Shown here: piece after piece, positions 22,701 to 35,158 of the stretch | Layout of the letters: each line of letters opens with the position of its first letter | How positions within the stretch are numbered: the stretch's first letter is position 1 | Assembly: GCA_008933995.1 (NCBI GenBank) | Contig: WARS01000013.1 | Span: 15,999,806 to 16,063,805, forward strand | Direction of reading: 5' to 3' | DNA: 64,000 bases | Origin: Datnioides undecimradiatus | Taxonomy: Eukaryota; Chordata; Actinopteri; Lobotiformes; Datnioididae | Made by a program: the position numbers and the translations under genes | The notes under the pieces: generated by a model | Database searches by the model: none | What the model was told of the DNA's origin: nothing | Seen by the model: the letters and a program-made list of their open reading frames with translations, nothing else

Positions 22701-25700
22701 AGGTGAGCGGTGGTAAGCCTCTGGAGGTCGACCGTGCATGACAGCCAACTGTTGTCATCTGTTTCCATCAATCCTCTCTCACTGCCTGCCTGTTAAAACA
22801 AGACCACATCCCTGCAGACTTAGGAACAAAGAGAAAGGTTTACCAAAAATCACACATAGATGGCACAGTTCTAACATTTATTTCATTGAAATCAAAGAGA
22901 AAAGTCATATGGGAGAGGTCGTGCTTTTTTCTAAGAATGGTGTGGTAGATTTGCCATTAAGGTGATGGTTGCCAGTACAAATCTGACAGGTAGAGTCATT
23001 GAAACCAGAGAAGCCCATCAGTCAGCCTGTACCTTATAACCTTGAGTAAGGTCATAACCTGAATTTCTTATGTGTGGCACCCTCACCATGATTTATGAAA
23101 GCCGACTGCAAGTACAGAAACAGCAGATTTGTATAATGTAATCTGATGCTGCTAAACAGCAACTAATGCAGATATTATACAACGGACCCCCCTAATAATC
23201 ATAAATCTGCAACCTCATCATGGTGCTCAATTACACTAATTAGCTGCTGCAGTACAGACAGAAGCATGTGCTGCAAGTCAGTATGGACGTCAGACGTGAC
23301 ATTTTTGACAGTAATGTAAGTGTGGCTTGAATTATTAAATCTATTTTTTAGTGTAAATGATCTGTTTTCCTTTTTAAAAAACTGAGTAACCATGGCTTGC
23401 TCTTCAGTGATACCACTTATTTGAATCTTTTTGCCACCTTTCAAAGGTGACATTGAGGGTTTTGTTTCCTTATGCTGTTGCATAATGCATAGAGTTATAA
23501 GGTCTTATTATTCTTCAAACTTCAGAGAGTGATGTGTGCGAGATATTAGTTACTATTTCATGCAGCCCGGTGTCGTAATTAGCATGAAAGTGAGTGATTC
23601 AGCTGGGAAACACTCCAGCGGGCACAACATGCACAAACACACAGTTTTGGGGGGGCTAAAAAAACAGGAGCAGCGTTAAGTGAGAGGCACACACGAGCTA
23701 TTGTTCCATTGTTTGATAAGGAATAACAAGAATACAAAGAATTTCCAGACCCCTCTCCACATCGGAAGGGAGGCCGTGCTCCTCTTCCAAAGGACTTTCC
23801 CCATAACAGCTTCAACATATGAGGCTCTGACTTTTTATTTTTCTCTTTGCTAACACATGAACTCTGAGCAGATTCTCTGTGCAGAGTTATGACCGAGCAT
23901 GACTGGCTGCTCAACCGACTGCTTAACGCCACTCCTTGACCTGCCTTACGTGAGGAAAATAGGGATAAGTTGGAGAGTAAAGCTCCTCTCATTCATGGAC
24001 CTGAGCGCGTGTGTGTTTGTGCGTAACCTGGGAAACGGAGTCAACCAGAGGCATTAAAGTAGCTGTTCTTTTCCCCACCAGATGTGATGAATGTTAACTC
24101 ATATCGCGATCGATTGCTCATGATGAACGGCGTGTTCTGAAGCACCCAGTGTCACCACATTATCTGGCGGCCAACTGAGACAACTCTATTTGTTTTATGT
24201 CCATTCTTTACTCAAAACTGGAATAGATGGGCTCCAGACACTTATCCCCTACAGACACATCGAGGTTTTATTGTATATGAGTTTGCCAGGCAGCTTTGCC
24301 CACAGAGAGAAGTGTTATTTTTAAGCGTGTTGACACATCCTAACGATTCCCCCACTTTCATCTAGTTTTTGGTCTTCATTTGCTCGGTAGATAAATAACC
24401 TCTCCACTGCTTTTTCACTCCTTTGTGCCATAATTCCTCATATTAGTCCTCTTAGTCACTGACACTGCAGCTATTAATGCCTGTTGCTTATGTTTTATGT
24501 GCACTGAATGGACTTCAGTGGGCCCAGAATTCATTGTATATCAGTGAATTTTCAGGTTTTTGTCGACAGAGACATGAAAAGTGGGCTCTATATACAAAAC
24601 AGCATTGTGTCATTGCGCACCAAGGTCATTATGCAACAACACCTGGTGTGTAACTCTTGTGCAAGCAGTGCCGCCTTTCCTTTCCTGAATGCCTGGACAG
24701 AGCCCAAAGTGGCGGGAAGGGACTGAGGTGATTTGAAGGGAGGGCAGCAGGAAGGATGTTTAGGAGGATCTGACCTTCCTTCCTTCCATTTTTCTCCCCC
24801 TCTTCATCCCTCATTCCTCTAAGCCTTTCATTTCTCCTGCTCTCCCTCCCTTCTTCCTTTCACTGTAATGGCCATTTCCTACATTCTTCTCTCTCTTTTT
24901 TTCTACCCCACCTCTTTGTCCTATTGAAAATCTCACCCCTTAATTCTGTTTTCCCCTCTCATGCAGGACTTTAGGTCAGCAGTGACAGAAGCGGAAGGTG
25001 AGGAAGGGGAGCCTGTGCTGGAGGAGCAGAGGTTAGGAGAGATACTGGGTGTACTCCCCCAGGTCTACACGCTCCACAGCAACATCCTTACTGAGCTGGA
25101 GGAGCGCATCAGTCAGTGGTAAGAAACACCAGGAACATTACTGCAGGTTGTGCTGCAGCCTGATGTTGTCACACATGGTTGATGTTCAGTTTTCAAAGAC
25201 AGACTAATGCAGTATGGATGAAGAGACTTCCGCTGTGCTCATAATTCATTCTCCACTGAGGTCACAATAATTACTCTACACGTTCCTAACCTTGTTTTAA
25301 AATGCATGTAATAATAAGTGAGGTCATTCTTCAACCAGGGGGATCTTTCATGACAGCTAGCACCAGCAAACTGAGGTGCTTTTTCAGGACTTTTTAATAT
25401 TAATCAACTTCTCTGTCCTTGAAAAGCCATGCTAAAGCATCGGTGGTGTACCTTTCTCATTCTTAATTTGACGCCAATCATTTTTTAAGTGATACCTGAG
25501 GACCTGAGCACGCCTGTACACTAAATTTGAGGCAGCTAGCCAGTTAGCTTAGCTTAGCACAATGACTGGAAACAGGAGTAAACAGCTAGTCTCTGGCCAA
25601 AGCTAAAAAGTCTTGACTACCACCACCTCGTGTTAAGCTTTATGCTAAGCTAAGCAATCCAGCTGTTCATCAAATGTCAAGAGGGCAGGATTGTTATGTC

Positions 25701-28700
25701 CTCATCTAACTCTCGACAGGAGAGCACCTAAGTGCATCCAAACCTACAACAACTGTGGTGCATGAGACCTTCAGCAATAAAGTCTACAAGTACATTTTAA
25801 TATGTTACAAATCGTAAAAGGGACAAATGAGTAAAAGTGTAAACAAGTGAAAACAACAAGTAAGTCTGGGAAATCAGTAACTGGAAGGCAAACGTGCTGG
25901 TTGAGGGAAAGCAGTTACAACAAAAACACTTTGAGCAAAAAACGAGAGAATACACTGAATCTCTCACTTTCCTTCACGTGTAGGGAGGAGAGCCAGAGGG
26001 TGATTGATGTGATCCTGTCCCGACGGGAGGACTTTAGGGTGTTTGACACCTATATCTCGGAGTATGAGCGCAGCATGTCCTTACTGGAGGAGAGCTGCAG
26101 GAACAACTTGGCCTTCGCCAGCATCGTCAAGAAATTTGAGGTAAGCTACTGAGTAGACAGACTGAACCTATAAAAGCAGCTTTTAATTGTGTCTCCAGCC
26201 AACAGTGAGTCCTCTTGTGTTGTTGTGTGTTTATTATTTTACTGAGCATACTTCACATGGCTTCTGCTGCTCAATACCAAAAACTCCTCTTCAAATGGGA
26301 CCATGTACAAATATTTTGACAGTCACATATTCAAATCGCAGGTTCAATTTCCATGTTTATGGAGTGAAAGTGAAGCCTTGTGGGTGTTTCCAGGGAGCAG
26401 AGATCGAACCATGAATATCTCCTGGCACCCAGTCAGAGACTCTCAACTTAGATTTTGTCACCCAGCTTCCACAGGGAGATAATGGCCTTTCTAAACCCTC
26501 TCTGTCCCGCCCCTCTCCATAGGACTGACCTTTCCACCGTCATGCTCGCATATTTTATACCCACTCAACACCAAATACTCATTCTTTGTCCAGCATAGAT
26601 CTCTTCATCGTCGATCCGCTGCATGGGATTTGGATGCCGGGAATAAAAATTCAGCAAAACTTCAATCTGAAAGCAACACAGTCGTCCACAGATTGTGAGC
26701 CGAGTTCACTTAATCAACACTAAATCCTTATGTTGAATAGAAGTGGGTATAACCCCAGCCGGTAACAATACAACTGACTATTTTTAACTAAAAGACAGGA
26801 TATTAAGAGAACCTATAGATAAGACCACAGAGATGTAGGAATAGATTTCTCATTTCCATGCGGCTGTGTGCTGGTCCATAAATTGATTCACAGTTTACAG
26901 AGTTCAAACCACTGTGTAGCAGTGCACAGGTCACCCTGAATAACAAAATGAGCAAAATGATTTATCTTTTTATGTCTCTTTATAGAATTGAAGTGATTTA
27001 TTTTGTGTAAGAGAGATCAGTCAAAGTCTCAGTTTCTGTTTATGTTAAAATGTCACAAAGTTAATTGTTCAACTCAGTTCACAAATTTACTCATTACCAG
27101 CTCCATGCTGTACTCCGGTTCAGTGTGAGTGGTTCCAGGCGTTTCTAGTTTGATAAGAAAAGCGAACGGACAAGGCACCAACTGTCTCTCCTCATGAATA
27201 TTCAGCAGCAGCTGCCCCTTCTCAGGAAAAACTTTGGCTCCGCCAGACTTTAGTGAAGTTAATGTAAATAGAAGAGAGTGGAGGTGAGAAGTGGAGACTC
27301 CAAACCGTCACTGTGTTCAGTAAACACTGACCTTTATTATCTTACAGCATGTTCTCACACTCGGTCTATGCCAGCCAATAATTTAACCTTGATCAAAGTC
27401 AATAATGTCCCACTTTATTTTATCCTCATGAAGTTTATAATTGTCCTTTTCTCACATCATAAACCACTAATTGTTAACTGAAGTAGCCATAAATGGACTG
27501 TTTGCAAAAAAGGATAAATAGATGAAAGGTTATCATCTTAATGAAGGACACAAGTAAATGTTTTTTTCAGTGGAAAGGTTCGGCAGGATTTAAACGGGGT
27601 TGTGTTTTTTTTTCTCCTCACTGTGTCCATGTAAAGGCAGCGATTCGTCTTACACCTCTAAAATGAGCACCCAGAGGCATATTCAATAACTTCTTCTCAG
27701 TCCAGTGGCAGATTCACCACACCTGCCACGGTGTATACAATCTCACATATTGTAAGTACGTTTCCCATATTGCAAATCAGCCCATAATATGGGGTCTGTC
27801 CTCCTCACACTCCAACACCACGGCTTTGTGTGTCTATGATGGATGCTGTGTTGAATCCGAGGACCGCCATGGGAATTGCTGGGTGTGTGTGACCCCTTTG
27901 TAATGAGGGAGAAGGAGGGCCGAGGGAGAGCAAACAGGACTGTACGGGTCACGGGAGACACTACACCTACTAGTGAGAGGAACGACGGTCATTTATCTGG
28001 TGGCTGCGAGACAATTCACAAGTCGTTGTTCTTCCCAGGAGCGGAAACACTGATTTAAATGTTTTCATTTGCTGCTCGCGGCCTTTCTTGAAAAACTGTA
28101 AACTGTTCGGACTCGAACTCTTACCTCCCTCAAAACCTCTCTTTCTCCTTCATCCTCTCAGCTCCACCGCCTTTATTGCTACAAGCCAAAGTCCAACAGT
28201 ATAAGTGGTAGTAATTTCATTGTGGATGTGGTGATGACAGTGATGAAGTAGCCCCAGACCCTGATCAGATCAGAGCTAGACCCTTACAGGATTAAAGCCT
28301 CCTCTCCACAGCCAGTTGCTTGTTTACAGCACCGTCTATGAGCACTGGCCAACACTGGTGCATGTATGCGTGTGCATGAGTGTGTGTGCTTGTTTGTGTC
28401 CTCCCCTCCTGTGAGATTGGTCGCCCCTCTGGGTATTTGTGTCTGATTGTTTTGCACAGGCATGTCCGTACACAAATTGCATGGATTGTGTGAAACTGGT
28501 TTCATGAAATCTCTCTCCGAAGCACTCCAGCTTGGATTTATATTCATGTCATAGCCTGTGTTTGTGTAAAAGCTGGTGTGTTTTCTCTCGTGCAAGAAGC
28601 CCAGGAGGAGAGGAGGAGGCTGTGCAGCAGGTGGACAGAGAGCGATAGAGGGAGAAAGCGATGGAGTGAATTCCTTGTAAAGGCAGCTGGGCAATGAGGC

Positions 28701-29329
28701 AGACAGAAGCTAATTAGAGAAGCAGCCTCCTTTACAACTCCCCAATTAGATCAGTTGTGTGTGTGTGCAGGCAGCAAATCAGCTGGCTGTGAGAGAGTCT
28801 GAAAGGTGTGTTTGTTTGTCCGTGTCTGTGAGTGTTTGTGTGTATCTCCCAGCACGCGGCGTCACACGCTCCCTCTTCTCTCCTCCTCCATTTGGCTCAC
28901 TCACCCAAACAAACCACACGCTAATTACTATCTCTGGAAAGCCACTTCTTCCAAACAAGTGTCAATTGGATGACAATTTGCAAGCGACACTTGAGGAGTA
29001 GCGGATGTTCTGAAGCCGGGCGGGTTTAATAATGGAGAGCTGGTTATTATTGTACTCGATGCATCATGCAGTGATCAGGAGAGAGGAGGAAAGGGGATGT
29101 GCGGGGGGGGGGGGGGGGGGGGGGCAAACAGAGGTTGTTGATGAGGACTAAAGTTGAAGAGAAGAAAAAGTAATAGCCTGCTCATTAAAAGAGGCATCAG
29201 CTCTCTCTTTTACTTCTTGACTTCTCCACTCCAGATTGTGATAATGAAGACAAAGAGTTGTGTGTTAAACTTGCATCCCATCCCTCCTCTTTACAGGACT
29301 AATCAGTGTTATCTCATCACCAGCCCAAG

Positions 29330-29376
<47 letters not shown>

Positions 29377-29603
29377 CCTATCTACTTGTGTGTGGAGTGG
29401 TGCATCAATAATATATTGCGTGTTTTTTTATGTGTTTTTTCAGTGTGAGATGAGTTAAGTGTGTGTCTGTGTGGGTTTGTGTGTGTGTGCATGTGTGTGT
29501 TTGTTTGTGCTTGTGCAGCGTAAATAAGATGAGGATGCTGCTTCCCGCAGGGTGCTATCTGTGCCTCTCTAATGTTGGACAGGACTTCATTGGATTAAAA
29601 AAG

Positions 29604-29646
<43 letters not shown>

Positions 29647-32600
29647 ACCCAGTCCCCCATTGCTCCTCTCCTGCTCAGGGCATAAATACCTGTCAGAGAC
29701 AATTAGATCCTGATTGATTTTCTAAAGCTCTCTTTGATTGTGCCAATTTCTGTCCCCTTTCACCCGCAAATGACTATCCTGAGAAGAAGAATGGGAGTTG
29801 TTCAGGTTTTTTGTTTTTTTTGTGGTCTGAAAAGATGTGTGAAGGTCAGCCAGACCGATAGTGTTCCCTTGTTTCCATGTGACCTTGACTTGCAGCATTG
29901 CATTAAAGAGGTCACCTTCATTTTGGAGACACAGAGCTTTGTGAGTGCACACCCAGAGGTCCCATGTTTGTTGGGACATCACATTGATAAAGATATTTCC
30001 CTATAGAGATGATCCGGCGTCAGTGGTTTATTCAGTCAAACAATTTCATTACTGAACACAGAGAATATTTCTTATGAAACAATATGGAAAGTTCAAGTAT
30101 AGACAACAGACAAGTTAATGTGACAAGTTTAAAGCATCTGTACTGAAATCTGTCTGTCAAGTGTTTTTCTGTGTAGGAAATAGAAAAACAATAAATGGTC
30201 ATATTCTTCCATTTAACAGTGAATTATTGTTTTGCCAGAAATCTGCCAGCCACTTACATATTTTACCTACATTTGACTGGTGGATAATTTCCCAGCTGTA
30301 AAATTGTTTGTGTGTGTGTGTCTGTGTGTCTGTGTGTTTGCAGACCAGAAGCCCAGAAGAGGCTGAAGTCCCACTCAAACACCAGCTGCTGCAGGTTATA
30401 GTGAGAGTACTTCAGTATCGCATGCTACTCACAGGTAACAGGCAATGACACGCGTGTGAATAGTAATCTAGCCAACATCATTTTCACTGAATAGCACAGC
30501 CATTGTCTCAATTACGTGATATAGCAATTGTTTAAACATGAGCTCACTGACTTGGTATTTTAAATTATACATATCCGTATCAATCTCTTGTTATCTAATG
30601 TTAGGTAAAACTAGCAACTCTCAGGCTCCTCTTCAAGTACCATACCAAATAAGTGCATTTAAGTGAACAAAGATGTGTTTTATGATTCATGAATACAAAT
30701 TTTTATATGTACCAGAGAAATCAGTTATTTCATCTTTTAAAATGTAAATACTCTCACTTAAATTCACAAATGCTTGAGACAAGAGTATTAGCAACATGTT
30801 GTGGATTAGCTTTGTACAGACAATTTAAAAACTGTCGCTGTTTTGGTTAATAAGCATCGAATTGTATTATATGCTTCTGATTTGGCTGATTTTTCTGTGT
30901 CTGTGTCTCCTCCAGATTATCTGAACAACCTTTCACCTGACTCTAAAGAATATGAGGACACACAAGGTAAACCTGCAGGATTGAGTGCTGTGATATTCAT
31001 AACCAGAACCATAACAGTGATGTCTTTTCACTTGATGAAGACATACTGACACAAACACACACATACACTGCAGCTGCTCAACATGTATCAGGCTCTAGTT
31101 GTTGAGTCACAGTCACTGAGTGTGTCTTTATTGAATTCAGTTGCACATAAATCTCCCTCTTTCTCTCTCTGTTTGTGTTGCAGCTGCCTTGGTGATCGTG
31201 TCCGAGGTGGCAGACCAGGCCAATGACAATCTGAAACAGGGGGTAAGTTTACTCTGGATACACTCCATGTGTTTGTAACATTCAGACCGTTTAGCCCCTG
31301 TTGAGTTTGACATATTCACGGCCCAGCGTGTCGTCATTGAGACACTTCTTTATATTCCACCTGGCAATGAAAGAGCAATTTTCAGATGAAGATGAAGCGT
31401 GAAGAAGTTAGACAGCTGAGGTTTTCCTGCATATAAATCCCTCTTCTAAATGAAACACTGGAGTGAAGGAGATGTCTATCCCTCTTTGGCGCCGGCCTCC
31501 ACAGCTTGTTGATTAACGCAAGGGGTGAGGAAAGATGATGTCACCAGACAGTCCCAGGTGTATCATTACAAAGGGAGCAGTGTATGGGTGGACATGACTT
31601 ACACTCCCCCTCAAACATGAGCAGTTCATGGAGATAATACCCCGACCGCCCCCCCCCCCACTGTCTCTCTCGCCTCTCTCTGTCAAGATCCCCTGTGCCT
31701 CACTTTGGCTTGACTCCTCTGTTTATCACATCTGCCTTTTTTTTGCCTTTCTGTGCACATGCACTGACACACACATGCACACACACACGGGCTGACAGAC
31801 AGTGGGAACACAGGCAGCCTCTATCTCACTCTGGTTTTCAGTATCACATCCCTTTCCGCCTCCCTCCCTTTCATTCATGAACAAACAAGGACAGTTTCAT
31901 TCTTTGTCTTCTCTTCCGTCCATCACTGGATAATCTCCCTCCATCTCTGTCTCTATGCTTTCCCCCCCCTCAGGAGAATCTACTGCGTCTGGTCCACATC
32001 GAGTACAGCGTGAAGGGCAAGAGGGACCTCCTGAAGCCCGGAAGGGTGAGCATCATGCAACCGCTTCTGGCCAGTGTTCTTGTTTCACAATCATAACAAA
32101 ACAACACATTGTTCTTTAATGACATCTGAGGAAAAGTATTTGAAGGTCTACACAGGGTCTAAAATGTAGTTGATGTAAGCAGCAGTTTCACAGGTCTTTG
32201 TCATGCTTTTTGTCTGTTTGTGTCTTTTGGCAGATGTTTGTCAAAGAGGGCACACTCATGAAGGTCTCCAAGAAAAGCAGGCAGCCACGACACCTGTTTC
32301 TGGTACTATTTTATTGCTTATTACATTTTGTTTCCACCTAACTTTACATTTTAAACACGTTAGACTGCAAAGCTTACAGTTAAAGTCTTTAAAAATTCTG
32401 TCTACACCCTTATTTTAGTAATAGTTCAATATTTTGAGGAAAAATTATGTTTACCAGCTCTCTTGCCAAGAGTTAGATAAGCAGAACCATAACAGTCCCC
32501 TATCTGTCTGACAAAAACAGCCAACAAGTAATTAGCTTAGCTTACCATAAGGACCAAAAGCAGAGGGAAGCAGCAAGCCTGGCTCTGTTAGATTAAGCTT

Positions 32601-35115
32601 TAGTTATAAACCCCCCGTCACCACTTAAATTCACTGATTTACAACTTTTATTTCAATTATGTAAAAAACACGGCGTTTTCTGTTTTTACAAGGGAGTTGA
32701 AAGCCACTTCTTGGCCTGGCTCAGTGATTTCCCAGAGTCTACAGTTTTCTGGCAATCTTACATGATGGTTTTCATACAGATTAATGAGACGAAATAGAAC
32801 ATGTGAATTTGTGACACTGTTTGCAGTCTTTATGCTCAGCTGAGCTAACTAGCTGCTGGCTTTAGCTTCATATTTGTTCTTCATTAATTGTGACTGATGT
32901 TTACACTCAGTAAGACCACACTCCAGTTAAGCACTGGACTTCACGACGCCTAAGATTCTATCATTTTATTCCCATTTCCTCAAAATTCAGCCTCAAATAT
33001 TTGTTATCTTTTTCTATCTATCTTTGTATATACACTAGAGCTTAAAATGAAGTTCTGTTGGCTTGAACAATATTTGGATGTACACCATTAGTTTGTATTG
33101 ATAACTGGATGAAATCTTTGCCACGTAAGGGATTAGACAGGGTGCGCTACAGTAGCAACCACCTGCCTTGTTATTGAAGCAAGGGTGAAACAATGATAGC
33201 GTGGTCTGCAAAAATATTAGGGAATGTTGGGCGGAGGTCGGTCTGCGAGGTAGGTGAGGTCGATGGGGGAGGGCACGAGGCCAAGGCTGTAAGACCTCCA
33301 CTCACCACCACACCCATGAAGAAAGGGCCTCCCTCTCCGCTCTTCTCCTCTCCTCCCCTCTCTGGGCTTGTTTTCCAGGGCCCCACTTCCTCACAGGATG
33401 TTTGGTGTGGGTCACTGGATGCTGGCTTCCTGTGTACTGGGAGGGGACTGACAGCAAAGTGAAGGCCAGACACCCTGTAGAATGCGGGGAGGAGGTGGTG
33501 GAGGAGGGGTGGTGGCGATGGTAGTGGTGGTGCTACTACACAAACACATAGTGTGAAATAGTGAAGCCCACTCTATTGTTTCATGTGCAATTAGTGCTGT
33601 CTCATGCTGTGAATTATGCTCGAGCTCCATATCCGCAGCAGCAGCATTTATGATTGTGGCTCATACCAGTTGGTCCAAATAGAATATAACACAGAAGTGG
33701 ATTTATTTATCCTTTATCTTCATTTTGCTCTATTCCATCAGTCTCACAGTTCTTTGAAGCAGGATTGCAGTTGAGCGATAACTGGAAAGGGTTGGTGGTT
33801 GATACTTGGAGGCTATTAGGGTTATATAGCCATTCGCTCCCTTGAAGTGGACGTCTTCAGTGGGTCAGAGGGTTATTTATTGGCTTTTAAGGAAAGAGAA
33901 TCCAAACAACGGCGAAAATGAAAGCCATCACTCACCACAGCGACACAGAGAAGCTACAACCATGCCTGGGCTCAAAGAAGAAAGAAAGAGAAGCAGGGTG
34001 AATGAGTGAGGGAAGGGATTAGAGGGAGGATGGAGATACAAAAAGATGCCAGAGGGAAGAGAGCATGAGTGAAGGGGGCAGGTGCAGGAGGTGAAGGTTA
34101 CTCGATGAGATGAAATGCCACTTTTGTCTTTGTTGTGAAGGGGTCAAGTAGGTACAAGTCATGTTGCACATGGGAAAGTCTCCTAACTTGGATCTTGCTC
34201 GGGTTTCTGTGGAAGGAATCTCTGAGTAAATGAGCAGCACAGGGTGGAGCAGACGAACTGCGGTGGCTACAGCCCAGAGGTCGCAGGCAGGGCTCAGGCT
34301 TGGCTATCATGTACTGTTTTGTCTCCAGCCAGTGAACCCGTAACTGCGACTGTTTGTGTTGTTGTTGTTGTGGTGAAGGTGGCCGGTTCCACCCAGTCCT
34401 GGTTCTCAGTGTTGCCTGAGAAGGCTGGGAGGGTGAGGGGAGGCCTGGAGCCCGGAGCAGGGTGGAGAATTCCTGGATGCTGCCTTTACTGCCCCAGCGG
34501 ATGTTTAGAGCACACATTAGGTGTGACCAATGATGTCATCTCTTTTGTCTGGGAAAAAATGAAATACCTCTCATAACACAATGGACTCTCTGTGTGTTCA
34601 GAGGGATCACAATACTTTTGGTCTGACAAGCAAATAAACACTTTTAATGCCTTATTTTATCACGTGCATACATGGGAATGTTGCGTTCAGAGGTTGCACA
34701 CACATTTATTAACACTGTGAAAGGAAGCAGAATGTATGTAGTTGAGCCCACAAAGTTGCTTTCAAGACAGAAAGAGTGAACAAAGAGCTATGTGCTGCAA
34801 GGTAACACCACCACCTTGTGGTCATAGATGATATGACCTCAATTGCCAGGAGTTAAAGTTCATTTTTGCAATTCATTTGTATTTTTTTAGAAGAGCATGA
34901 CAACTGATGATCGCAAATGAGTGAATACTTTGTCTTTCTATGTTTTTGATCAGATGAACGATATAATGCTATACACCTACCCTCAGCAGGATGGAAAATA
35001 CAGACTCAAGAACACACTGTCGCTGTCTGGGATGAAGGTACAGTAACTCTTTCACTCACCGTGTCATTTCCAGCTTGATCTCCGTGCTTGGCTAAACTCT
35101 GGTGTGTTTTTGCCC

Positions 35116-35158
<43 letters not shown>

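Larger units (their letters stand above)
26141..30343 (+). other. fgd5 intron 7, microsatellite-rich
   Basis: A 4.2 kb intron. Its second half is dense in GT-rich simple sequence and holds a 22-base G tract. I find no extra exon; the DH domain runs without a gap from exon 7 to exon 8 compared with human FGD5. Confidence 0.65.

Noticed and set aside
23579..23992. 137-codon minus-strand open frame in fgd5 intron 5
   Set aside because: No domain, no codon or conservation signal seen, and no splice partner. Likely chance.
34098..34517. 139-codon minus-strand open frame in fgd5 intron 12
   Set aside because: Low-complexity Ser/Pro/Gln composition from simple sequence; no family recognised.
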